A stretch of DNA of 64,000 bases from Butyricimonas synergistica DSM 23225 (lineage in GTDB: Bacteria > Bacteroidota > Bacteroidia > Bacteroidales > Marinifilaceae). Of this stretch, positions 55,977 to 63,865 are shown piece after piece (the stretch's first letter is position 1; each line of letters opens with the position of its first letter). The translations under genes were made by a program, and so were the position numbers. Location: assembly GCF_000379665.1 (NCBI RefSeq), contig NZ_KB903359.1:595413-659412 (forward strand). The letters run 5' to 3'. Below the pieces are notes generated by a model. It was not told the origin of the DNA, searched no databases, and saw only the letters and a list, made by a program, of their open reading frames with translations.

Positions 55977-57473
55977 TTACCTTATGATACTTTCTAAATC
56001 TACAATCACAATCCGGTTATTTTGAGCGTCAAAAAGTTTATTCCCCACTCGTACAGTCTGTTTTCCCATCCGGAGATGCGCCACAAGTTCTCCCCGGAGA
56101 TTGACAACTAATGTTTCATCCTCGTTTACCAGAAAATGATAATCTTGATAATCCATGTAACTAACCCAATATTGCCCCGCCTTCAATTTCTCGTAAGACT
56201 TCAAATCCGCGTTTATACACAATATCTCCTGCTTGTTCGTGTACACGTAAGTCTTGGTAGAATCAATTTCGAACAAACTTTTGTATAAAGCATTGTCTGG
56301 CACAAACACTTTGTCGCTGACCAAATACTTCATGGCATCTTTTTCCTGGTCATATTTAAAACTGAGGGACGAGATCTTCCGAATATCATCTATCGGAAAC
56401 TGAAGCATATACTTTTCAAATAAAGTGTACAGTTTATCCCCTTTCAAGTGCACGTAATTTATTTTACCGAATTCCCGGGGATAAGCCGAGTACGCGTTTT
56501 GCAATCCCGTTTTCTTGTTAAACGAAGCGATATACGCCGCCCCCCACGCGGGATAAAGACTCCCGACCTTACCATAACCCAGGCTAACCATATACAACTT
56601 ATCGCCATGACCGAATAATAGAGATTGTCCGGTCATTTTGCGAGGAACCCCTTGAAACCACAACACTTTTCCATCCTTGTCCAGACAAAACAGTCGATCG
56701 CACGAAGCCACGTAAATTTTGTGATCATCGACATATATATTCGACACAAGACTCTGCATCAATTCTTCTTTTCCCTTCTCGAATTTCAAATCTTTCATGA
56801 ATATTTCGTGACGCCAGGTCTTTCCGTCCTTCACGTTAATCGAGTACAAGGCATCGGAAATCACGAGCAAAAGGGAATCATCCGTCCCGTTTATTTCCGT
56901 CCAACCGTATTTCGAGTACAAAGAATGCTCCCATAATACCTTTCCGGTTTTCACGTCCACTCCCTGCAACTTGGGATGTATCGTTTGTAGGGAAGCTGAT
57001 TTATACCCTATTGCAACACCCCATTCTTCACTAGCGTGCGAGAAATGGTTTTTAAGTTCCCACAAAATTTTTCCGCTAGTACGATCATAACATTTTGTAC
57101 GACCACTCACTTCAGACAAAAATATACTTCCAATAGGATTCAATTCCTCGTGCTCGTTATTCACTTTCTGGTACCACAATACTTTCTCGCTATCCGTATC
57201 CACGGCTAAAAGTACTCCCGCGTTCAACAGGTTACCCGATTTAGACAATCTGTCCAATTGCACGAAAAGCGAAGATTTCACCGTATCCGGGAACATATGG
57301 CGTACAATCCCGTCCAGTATAATTTCACGCCCCTCGATATTAGTTTGACGCTCATAATCCCGTCCCACAATGCGACTCCCTGTTTCTTCGGCATCTACTT
57401 TCCGGCGGGACTGTGCACCGACTTCCGGGACAATAGCCAGACCTATTCCTAACAACAGGAAAAAGCGAATCAT
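55977..57473 (-). CDS. Exported PQQ-type beta-propeller protein (BamB-like repeat)
   Basis: 498 residues. The ATG at 57473 gives a signal peptide MIRFFLLLGIGLAIVPEVGAQ; a start at 57491 would add six. Repeated propeller blades with a tryptophan-docking pattern are seen: VLLAVDTDSEKVLWYQKVN, YDRTSGKILWELKNHF, VDVKTGKVLWEHSLYS and LFCLDKDGKVLWFQGV, and more. This fold occurs in BamB and in PQQ enzymes, but no PQQ catalytic residues are evident and it is longer than BamB. Its function in this genus is unknown. A -7 box lies at 57520-57527. Confidence 0.8.
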   Translation of the reverse strand: MIRFFLLLGIGLAIVPEVGAQSRRKVDAEETGSRIVGRDYERQTNIEGREIILDGIVRHMFPDTVKSSLFVQLDRLSKSGNLLNAGVLLAVDTDSEKVLWYQKVNNEHEELNPIGSIFLSEVSGRTKCYDRTSGKILWELKNHFSHASEEWGVAIGYKSASLQTIHPKLQGVDVKTGKVLWEHSLYSKYGWTEINGTDDSLLLVISDALYSINVKDGKTWRHEIFMKDLKFEKGKEELMQSLVSNIYVDDHKIYVASCDRLFCLDKDGKVLWFQGVPRKMTGQSLLFGHGDKLYMVSLGYGKVGSLYPAWGAAYIASFNKKTGLQNAYSAYPREFGKINYVHLKGDKLYTLFEKYMLQFPIDDIRKISSLSFKYDQEKDAMKYLVSDKVFVPDNALYKSLFEIDSTKTYVYTNKQEILCINADLKSYEKLKAGQYWVSYMDYQDYHFLVNEDETLVVNLRGELVAHLRMGKQTVRVGNKLFDAQNNRIVIVDLESIIR

Positions 57474-57519
57474 GTGTAAGATTGCAACCATAAGCGAAGG
57501 TATTTGTATCTATATTCTA

Positions 57520-57527
57520 CAAATATA
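57520..57527 (-). promoter_or_regulatory. Probable -7 box for the propeller gene
   Basis: The minus strand reads TATATTTG within the inverted repeat CTATATT-N5-AATATAG, 46 bases upstream of the 57473 start. Confidence 0.45.
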
Positions 57528-57557
57528 GAATAATAATTTAAAGAAAAAAATAAAACA

Positions 57558-57600
57558 AGTCCGTAAAGTCGTATGGAATATTCCTTTGACTTTACGGACT
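57558..57600 (-). terminator. Terminator of purL
   Basis: A 13-bp perfect inverted repeat (57558-57570 and 57588-57600), followed on the minus strand by a T-rich run, 30 bases after the purL stop. Confidence 0.8.
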
Positions 57601-57633
57601 TTATAGACCTTACAGATTTTATAGACTTAATTA
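57589..57633. repeat. 9-base degenerate tandem repeat
   Basis: Units ACTTTACGG, ACTTTATAG, ACCTTACAG, ATTTTATAG and ACTTAATTA follow each other, sharing the pattern ACTTTAtag. The first unit is also the right arm of the purL terminator. A minus-strand frame reads KSIKSVRSIKSV here, but I do not think it is a gene. Confidence 0.65.
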
Positions 57634-60600
57634 ACGTCCTTTCTGCTTTTCTACCCACAAACGTGCGTTCACGAATGCTTCGATCCAGGGACTAACCTCG
57701 TCATTTTCGCGCCCTTCTTGATAGTACGCCCAGTTCCAAGGTTGAAGAGAACGTTCCAAGTGAGGCATCATTGCCAAATGGCGCCCGTCCTTACTGCATA
57801 TTGCGGCAGTGGCAAACGGCGAACCGTTCGGGTTAGCCGGGTACGTGTCATGTGAATAACGTACCGGGATATTGTATTCCTCCTGACCATAAGGCAAGTA
57901 GAATTTCCCTTCTCCATGAGCTACCCAGATTCCCAGACGAGTGCCAGCCAGTGTCTTCAACATCACGGAATCATTTTCCTCGATGTCCACGCTCAAGAAT
58001 GCCGACTCGAATTTATGAGAATCATTATGCAACATCTTTGCCTTCTCCTTGTGCTCCGGATAAATCAAATCCAACTCTACCATCAATTGGCAACCGTTAC
58101 AAATCCCCAAACTCAACGTGTCTTCACGCTTGTAGAATTTCTCCAGGGCAACACGTGCCTTCTCGTTATACTTGAATGCACCCGCCCAACCTTTTGCCGA
58201 ACCAAGCACATCCGAATTGGAGAAACCTCCCACGAACACGATCAAATTCACGTCTTCCAATGTTTCCCGCCCGCTGACCAAGTCCGTCATGTGCACGTCC
58301 TTCACGTCGAAACCGGCAAGATGCATTGCCCAAGCCGTTTCCCGCTCGCACTGACATCCCTTTTCCCGGATAATAGCCGCCTTGATGCCCGAAGGCTTCG
58401 TGCGGTTGCGATCCAGCCCGTATTGTGCCAATTTTCCCGTGAACGACGGGGCAAACTTGTATTTCAATTCGTGATGTTTATAGTTCTTATATCTTTCAAG
58501 TGCCAATTCATTGCCACTCTGGCGACGATCCAACAGGTAAGAAGTCTTGAACCAAAGATCCCGCAATGATGCGATGTCGAGATTCAACGCGGTAGCATCT
58601 TTCTTGATATTCAATTTCCCGGCTTTACCCAAACGTCCCAAGAAATTATAAGCGACACCCGCTTCATCCAGAATAGCGGCAACTTTCTTACAATCCTTGA
58701 TCTGTACCAATACACCCGGATTCTCGGCAAATAATATCTTCACGATATCCTTTTCCGCCAGATAAGAGAAATCAATATCCAATCCCAGGCGATTGTCGGC
58801 AAAACACATCTCAAGCAAGGCGGTTACCATACCTCCCGCTGAAATATCATGTCCGGCAAGCACGTATCCCTCGTTCACCAAACGCTGAACGGCAGTAAAC
58901 GCGTTTCCGAAATAATCGGCATCCTTCACGTCCGGAGTTTCTTTACCCACCTTATTCAAGATCTGGGCAAAACTGGAGCCACCTAACTTCAATTTGTCAA
59001 ACGAGAAATCGATATACACGATCTCCGTGTCTTTATCAGCTTTCAATACCGGAGAAACAATCTTCTTCACGTCGATCACTTCCCCCACGGTAGAAATAAT
59101 CACCGTACCCGGGGCATACACCTTGTCTTTGCCATATTTCTGCGTCATAGAAAGCGAATCCTTGCCCGTCGGGATATTGATTCCCAATTCTATCGCGAAA
59201 TCACTGGCAGCCTGCACGGCTTTATACAACCGGGCATCTTCCCCGGCATTCTTGCAAGGCCACATCCAGTTAGCCGACAGGGAAACTCCCCGCAAACCTT
59301 GTTCGATAGGTGCCCAAATCAAGTTGGTCAAAGCCTCCGCGATAGCCAGACGTGAACCGTTAGCCGGATTAGCCAAAGCGGCAACCGGAGCGTGACCGAT
59401 AGAAGTTGCGATACCTCTCTCCCCGTGATAATCGAGTACCACGGCACCCAAATCGTTCAACGGCAACTGCAACGGTCCGGCACACTGTTGACGAGCCACC
59501 CTGCCCGACACGGAGCGGTCAACCTTATTCGTCAACCAGTCTTTACAAGCTACCGCCTCGATCTGCAACACTTGCTCGATATACTCTTCAACCTTATCGG
59601 CACTATATTCAATTTCTGCAAAATGTTCTTTTACACTCTTGTCCTCCATGATCGTCTTCGGAGGATTCCCGAACATATCGGTCATCTCCAGATCGATCGG
59701 CTTCTCCCCGGTCTTCCCGTCCTCGAACACGAAGCGGTGGTCTCCGGTGGTTTCCCCCACCACGTACATTGGCGCACGCTCACGGTCAGCAACCCGTTGT
59801 AAAGTTGCCACGTCCTCGGACTTCATCACGAGTCCCATGCGTTCTTGTGATTCGTTCCCCACGATCTCCTTGTCAGAAAGCGTCGGGTCGCCCACGGGCA
59901 ATTTATCCAAATGGATCAAACCTCCCGTTTCTTCCACCAACTCGGACAAACAATTCAAGTGTCCCCCGGCACCATGGTCATGGATAGACACGATCGGGTT
60001 ATTCTCGCTCTCCGCCATGGAACGGATCGCATTACATACCCGGCGTTGCATTTCCGGGTTGGAACGTTGTACGGCATTCAACTCGATAGCGTTGGCGTAC
60101 ACACCCGTGTCAACCGATGAAACGGCACCACCGCCCATACCGATACGGTAATTATCACCACCCAACAACACCACTTCTTCACCTGCTTCCGGAGTACGTT
60201 TCGTCGCCTGCTCTTTATTACCGAATCCAATACCCCCGGCTTGCATAATCACTTTATCGTAACCATACGTTTTCTCGTGTTCCTCGTGCTCGAAAGTCAG
60301 CACGGAACCCACGATCAACGGTTGCCCGAACTTGTTACCGAAATCAGAAGCTCCGTTAGAAGCCTTAATCAATATATCTTCCGGTGTCTGGTACAACCAT
60401 TTCCGGGGATCAATCACTTGCTCCCACGGGCGATCGGCATCCAGACGGGGATATGAAGTCATGTAAACAGCCGTTCCCGCTAACGGAAGCGAAGCCTGTC
60501 CCCCGGCAATACGGTCGCGGATCTCACCTCCCGTACCTGTCGCGGCCCCGTTGAAAGGCTCTACCGTGGTTGGGAAATTATGCGTTTCCGCTTTCAACGA

Positions 60601-61326
60601 AATCACCGTGTCAATATCTTTCTGCGTGTAGAAATCCGGCTTATCTTGCGACACCGGGGCAAATTGCACGCTGGCAGGTCCCTCGATAAAAGCGCAGTTA
60701 TCCTTGTAAGCCGATACAATCCGGTTCGGGTTCGTTTTGGACGTTTTCTTGATCATGGCAAACAGGCTTTCTTCCTGTTCCTCCCCGTCAATAATAAACC
60801 TGCCGTTAAAAATCTTGTGGCGGCAATGCTCCGAATTCACTTGCGAGAAACCGAACACCTCCGAATCCGTTAACCGGCGATTCAATTTCTTGCTCAAACC
60901 CTCAAGATAGGAAATCTCGTCCTCGTTCAACGCCAACCCTTCCTGTTTATTATATGCCCGGATATCCTCGATATACACTATCGGCTCCGGCTTCTTGTCA
61001 ATCGTGAATGTATCTTGGTTCAACCCCTTGTAAAATGCTTGAAGCATCGGGTCAAAAGCAGCTTTCTCATCTTCAACGCGAGTAAATTCCTCGATTCTCA
61101 ATATCCCGGAAATACCCATGTTCTGGGTAATCTCCACGGCATTCGTGCTCCAAGGGGTAATCATTTCCCGACGGGGTCCCACGAAAAAGTTATCCATCAC
61201 ATCATTCTCCACCTTCTTCGCCCCGCTGAACAACCATTCTAACTTACTTACGTCTAAAGGATTTTCCGCTTCTTTATAGTGTACGGCATACACTGTTGCA
61301 TCTTTTTGATAGAATACTATAGCCAT
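57631..61326 (-). CDS. purL: Phosphoribosylformylglycinamidine synthase, single-chain
   Basis: 1231 residues from the ATG at 61326; the frame upstream (13 codons) has no support. It converts FGAR to FGAM in purine synthesis. The chain includes the N-terminal domain, two AIR-synthase-like halves (GAATGTGGEIRDRIAGG, VSIHDHGAGGHLNCLSELVEETGG) and a C-terminal glutaminase with the catalytic cysteine in SLGICNGCQLMVEL and the histidine in WVAHGEGKFYLP. This is the large Gram-negative form, not the split PurS/Q/L one. It ends at the hairpin 57558-57600. Confidence 0.97.
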   Translation of the reverse strand: MAIVFYQKDATVYAVHYKEAENPLDVSKLEWLFSGAKKVENDVMDNFFVGPRREMITPWSTNAVEITQNMGISGILRIEEFTRVEDEKAAFDPMLQAFYKGLNQDTFTIDKKPEPIVYIEDIRAYNKQEGLALNEDEISYLEGLSKKLNRRLTDSEVFGFSQVNSEHCRHKIFNGRFIIDGEEQEESLFAMIKKTSKTNPNRIVSAYKDNCAFIEGPASVQFAPVSQDKPDFYTQKDIDTVISLKAETHNFPTTVEPFNGAATGTGGEIRDRIAGGQASLPLAGTAVYMTSYPRLDADRPWEQVIDPRKWLYQTPEDILIKASNGASDFGNKFGQPLIVGSVLTFEHEEHEKTYGYDKVIMQAGGIGFGNKEQATKRTPEAGEEVVLLGGDNYRIGMGGGAVSSVDTGVYANAIELNAVQRSNPEMQRRVCNAIRSMAESENNPIVSIHDHGAGGHLNCLSELVEETGGLIHLDKLPVGDPTLSDKEIVGNESQERMGLVMKSEDVATLQRVADRERAPMYVVGETTGDHRFVFEDGKTGEKPIDLEMTDMFGNPPKTIMEDKSVKEHFAEIEYSADKVEEYIEQVLQIEAVACKDWLTNKVDRSVSGRVARQQCAGPLQLPLNDLGAVVLDYHGERGIATSIGHAPVAALANPANGSRLAIAEALTNLIWAPIEQGLRGVSLSANWMWPCKNAGEDARLYKAVQAASDFAIELGINIPTGKDSLSMTQKYGKDKVYAPGTVIISTVGEVIDVKKIVSPVLKADKDTEIVYIDFSFDKLKLGGSSFAQILNKVGKETPDVKDADYFGNAFTAVQRLVNEGYVLAGHDISAGGMVTALLEMCFADNRLGLDIDFSYLAEKDIVKILFAENPGVLVQIKDCKKVAAILDEAGVAYNFLGRLGKAGKLNIKKDATALNLDIASLRDLWFKTSYLLDRRQSGNELALERYKNYKHHELKYKFAPSFTGKLAQYGLDRNRTKPSGIKAAIIREKGCQCERETAWAMHLAGFDVKDVHMTDLVSGRETLEDVNLIVFVGGFSNSDVLGSAKGWAGAFKYNEKARVALEKFYKREDTLSLGICNGCQLMVELDLIYPEHKEKAKMLHNDSHKFESAFLSVDIEENDSVMLKTLAGTRLGIWVAHGEGKFYLPYGQEEYNIPVRYSHDTYPANPNGSPFATAAICSKDGRHLAMMPHLERSLQPWNWAYYQEGRENDEVSPWIEAFVNARLWVEKQKGR

Positions 61327-61383
61327 GCGTTTTATTTGTTTATTTTCAACTACACGTGTTCGCACCGCGAATATAATAAAAAA

Positions 61384-61413
61384 TTCCCCGCCAGCCTCTC
61401 AACTGGCGGGGAA
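61384..61413 (-). terminator. Terminator of the holin-amidase-DUF6266 operon
   Basis: An 11-bp perfect GC-rich inverted repeat (61384-61394 and 61403-61413), followed by T6 on the minus strand. It lies just after the last gene of the cassette. Confidence 0.92.
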
Positions 61414-61419
61414 AAAACT

Positions 61420-62058
61420 CTATTCCGGTTGAACCACCACGCTATTCGATGCTTTCCGCTTATCTTTCGACAACATGAAAGCGTAAAACACGAGATTTTC
61501 TTTGCTCCACCCCTCGTCCATCGCGATCGACGTTGAACCGGCTTCCTGGCGGCTCCGGCAAGGTTCCACGATCATCGTCTTCCCGGTCTTCTCGTAGACC
61601 ACCACGTGCAACACGTCTGTCGGGTTGGCTACCGCGTTCCATCGGGTTTGTGCCTCTTGCGAAACAATAACCTTGTGACTTTCCTCGTTCACGGTGACCG
61701 TCACCTTGCTGTTTTGTAAAGAACCCGCGGCACATTTGAGCTTCTCGTGGTCAACCGTCGGCACGTAATTCTCGTCCACCGTCACTGCCTCCATGTTATT
61801 TTGCACGAAGGCGTTATAGAACGTGCGTCCCCCCTTGCGTCCCGGGAAACCGAGTGCTGCAGCCGGGGCAAAATACCGCGAAGTTTCCTCCAGTGCCTTC
61901 AGCTTTGCCCGCTGAGTCAACTGCCCGGGAGTCTTCGGGTTACGCACCGTGCTTCTCTTTCCCCGGGCGATGCTATACCCGTTTGCCCCGGCGTACATCG
62001 TCACGTTAGCCACTGATTTTCTCACATCTCCTAACAAAAATGATTTAAATAAAGCCAT
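61420..62058 (-). CDS. DUF6266-like protein A
   Basis: 212 residues. The N-terminal half has the family pattern GDVRKSVANVTMYAGANGYSIARGKRSTVRNPKTPGQLTQRAKLKAL, with the NPKTPxQ segment, and then YNAFVQNNMEAV, which is shared with the second copy at 62089. The C-terminal part is beta-rich (VVVYEKTGKTMIVE, ENLVFYAFMLSKD). No signal peptide. I assign the family name from memory; the function is unknown. It ends the four-gene cassette, 6 bases before the terminator, and could be the protein released through the holin. Confidence 0.8.
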   Translation of the reverse strand: MALFKSFLLGDVRKSVANVTMYAGANGYSIARGKRSTVRNPKTPGQLTQRAKLKALEETSRYFAPAAALGFPGRKGGRTFYNAFVQNNMEAVTVDENYVPTVDHEKLKCAAGSLQNSKVTVTVNEESHKVIVSQEAQTRWNAVANPTDVLHVVVYEKTGKTMIVEPCRSRQEAGSTSIAMDEGWSKENLVFYAFMLSKDKRKASNSVVVQPE

Positions 62059-62088
62059 AATACTAAATTTTAAAGGTTAAACATATAC

Positions 62089-62712
62089 TCATAACGTAAA
62101 ATGCAAATTCTCTGAAAAATCATCTCTTCCCGCCGCCCCGAAAAAACAATACAAATGTACCGTTTCCCTCTCTTCGCTCGCGAGTTCTATCACGGCGGCT
62201 TTATCCGCCCGTACAGCCCCGGTTTCTTCCGGTCCGGCAATCCGGAAATTCTTATCCTCCATCATCACCACGCACCACAATTCATCTTCCTTCCGTTCAT
62301 CGCTCTGCATCTCTTCATTCTTCCACGTCAAGCGAACCTTATCCCCCTCCCGGTACGCTCGAAAATCATGGGGTAACCCCAAACTTCCCGAACTGAAACG
62401 CACCAGATCATACAGCAACGACGTCCCGTTAAACGCCCGGATATTAGCCTGCACGAAAAGATTATACGCCGAACGTTTCTTTCTCCGCCCCACCGCCTGC
62501 CACACGAGCGCCAACAACGTCTGCCGGACAACCCCGTAAAAAGTAACCGTACCCCGCATTCTCTCCCGGTAATACAATTGCAGCTCCGAACGACAATCCT
62601 TCACCTCTCCCGGGGCTCTCCTCGCGTAAAGATTATCCCCCACCTGGTAATAAATAACCTTCCCTATCCGTCCTGAAAAACGATTAAATATTCTAGAATA
62701 ACAACGAGCCAT
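62089..62712 (-). CDS. DUF6266-like protein B
   Basis: 207 residues, a distant relative of the neighbouring protein A: RFSGRIGKVIYYQVGDNLYARRAPGEVKD corresponds to its N-terminal segment, and YNLFVQANIRAF matches YNAFVQNNMEAV. It lacks the NPKTPxQ segment in clear form. The C-terminal half is again strand-rich (ETVHLYCFFGAAGRD). Start ATG at 62712, 17 bp after the amidase stop and 30 bp before protein A. No export signal. Function unknown. Confidence 0.78.
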   Translation of the reverse strand: MARCYSRIFNRFSGRIGKVIYYQVGDNLYARRAPGEVKDCRSELQLYYRERMRGTVTFYGVVRQTLLALVWQAVGRRKKRSAYNLFVQANIRAFNGTSLLYDLVRFSSGSLGLPHDFRAYREGDKVRLTWKNEEMQSDERKEDELWCVVMMEDKNFRIAGPEETGAVRADKAAVIELASEERETVHLYCFFGAAGRDDFSENLHFTL

Positions 62713-62729
62713 ATCGACCTCCTTTCCGG

Positions 62730-63314
62730 TTAATTAAATTTCAAACTCTTCTTCAACTCCTCGAAGGGAAATGCGGGTCCCGGATCCACCTTCCGTGAAG
62801 TGATATCCGAGTGCCTCACCAGGTATTTGATTTTGTACCTTTTTTGCAGCAACTTGCAAACCTCTTTCAAAATCTTGAACTGCCCCTCGGTAAACAAATG
62901 CCAGTACCTCGCTCTCCCTTCTATCTCGATCGTGTACACCTGGTTGGGAGAATATTCCCGCCCGAAACACGAGTAAAACCTGTCGCCCACCCGTTGTAAC
63001 TCCCCGGCATTATCCAACTCTATACCGATGGAACAATCATTCAAGTTCACCCTGCCGGCATGATAACTCTTCCCCGCGTGCCACGCTTTCACGTCAAAAG
63101 GCAGCAACTGAAATATCTCCCCGTCCCTGCCAACCACCACGTGAGCCGATACTCCCGTGTCCGGCCTGCTCAAATAAAGGGCGGACGAAACGGCACTTGC
63201 ACCTCCCGTGCCATGCAGCACGATCGTGTCCAATCGGGATAACTTCACGTTACATTTGCAACACTGCAAATACTTCACGTTATCTCCAAACAATAAATGG
63301 TCTACAATTTCCAT
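62730..63314 (-). CDS. N-acetylmuramoyl-L-alanine amidase (amidase_2, T7-lysozyme-like)
   Basis: 194 residues. Zinc ligands are likely His34 (TIVLHGTGG), His168 (LVRHSDITSRKVDPGPAFPF) and Asp177. The substrate groove has SAHVVVGRDGEIFQLLPFDVKAWHAGKS and CSIGIELDNAGEL. It cuts the bond between MurNAc and L-alanine. It has no signal peptide, so it would need the holin-like protein of the next upstream gene to reach the wall. A cysteine cluster at residues 18-21 (QCCKC) is unusual. The holin gene is 32 bp upstream. Confidence 0.93.
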   Translation of the reverse strand: MEIVDHLLFGDNVKYLQCCKCNVKLSRLDTIVLHGTGGASAVSSALYLSRPDTGVSAHVVVGRDGEIFQLLPFDVKAWHAGKSYHAGRVNLNDCSIGIELDNAGELQRVGDRFYSCFGREYSPNQVYTIEIEGRARYWHLFTEGQFKILKEVCKLLQKRYKIKYLVRHSDITSRKVDPGPAFPFEELKKSLKFN

Positions 63315-63346
63315 AACACGCTAAAATTTAAAATAAAACACCTTTC

Positions 63347-63718
63347 TTACTTCCGTCTTCGGGTCAACAGGTTGCCGGTGATCGTCTCCCCGCTTCTCCC
63401 GATCACGTAGCCGCCTACCCCGATCTCCAGCAAATCCCAAAAGCGGGAACTGTCCGACAACATGGGTGACCCCGTGAACACGCCCAACACCACCAACAAG
63501 GTGAGTACCAGCATCACGATCGGGCGCCACGACCGTTGCAACCAGTTTCCCCGCGTCTCTTCGCCCACTGCCGCCGACTGTTCACGTACCAACTCGCTAT
63601 TGTAACGATACACCAGAGATTGTATCTCTTCCTGTATCTTCTGCTTTTCTCTCGAGGACACCGACAACCGATTCACGATATCCCCGATCTCTCTAATCAC
63701 GTTCTGTAATACTCCCAT
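63347..63718 (-). CDS. Holin-like membrane protein (3TM-type)
   Basis: 123 residues. A charged N-terminal helix (REKQKIQEEIQSLVYRYNSELVREQ) leads to RGNWLQRSWRPIVMLVLTLLVVLGVF, the pattern of the phage and gene-transfer-agent 3TM holins. One clear membrane helix spans about 66-83, and a weaker one about 93-108 (FWDLLEIGVGGYVIG). It would open the inner membrane for the amidase. First gene of the cassette; the promoter and repeats at 63746-63832 lie upstream. No phage portal, capsid or tail genes are in the window. Confidence 0.82.
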   Translation of the reverse strand: MGVLQNVIREIGDIVNRLSVSSREKQKIQEEIQSLVYRYNSELVREQSAAVGEETRGNWLQRSWRPIVMLVLTLLVVLGVFTGSPMLSDSSRFWDLLEIGVGGYVIGRSGETITGNLLTRRRK

Positions 63719-63745
63719 AATCTTTTGTAATTTTTAATTGTATCC

Positions 63746-63777
63746 CCAATATACATCTCGCTTCACCCCTTTGCCAA
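63746..63777 (-). promoter_or_regulatory. Probable promoter of the holin-amidase cassette
   Basis: On the minus strand: TTGG (63774-63777), 20 bases, TATATTGG (63746-63753). Each box differs by one base from TTTG and TAnnTTTG, which suits an activator-dependent promoter. Leader about 20-25 bases. Confidence 0.6.
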
Positions 63778-63781
63778 CTAA

Positions 63782-63844
63782 ATTATCTGAGTGAACCGGT
63801 TTATTATATGAATGACCGGAAAAATTATCTGAACAGGTCATCTC
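63782..63844. repeat. Three ATTATCTGA direct repeats, exactly 21-bp period: candidate LytTR binding sites
   Basis: ATTATCTGA at 63782-63790, ATTATATGA at 63803-63811 and ATTATCTGA at 63824-63832. Three copies lie exactly 21 bp apart, two helical turns, so they face the same side of the DNA. The proximal copy is 4 bp from the predicted -33 box. LytTR regulators such as AgrA and ComE bind 9-bp direct repeats separated by 12-13 bp, the same geometry. Confidence 0.7.
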
Positions 63845-63865
63845 ACAAGAACGATTAATAATTAA

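Noticed and set aside
57470..57658. Minus-strand frame reading KSIKSVRSIKSV
   Set aside because: The lysine-serine pattern comes from the 9-base tandem repeat and the terminator; no start signal.
57916..58569. 217-codon plus-strand frame
   Set aside because: Antisense to purL with a histidine- and cysteine-rich sequence typical of shadow frames.
61327..61365. Longer purL start at 61365
   Set aside because: The added 13 residues (MRTRVVENKQIKR) have no match to the purL start, and the ATG at 61326 begins the usual domain.
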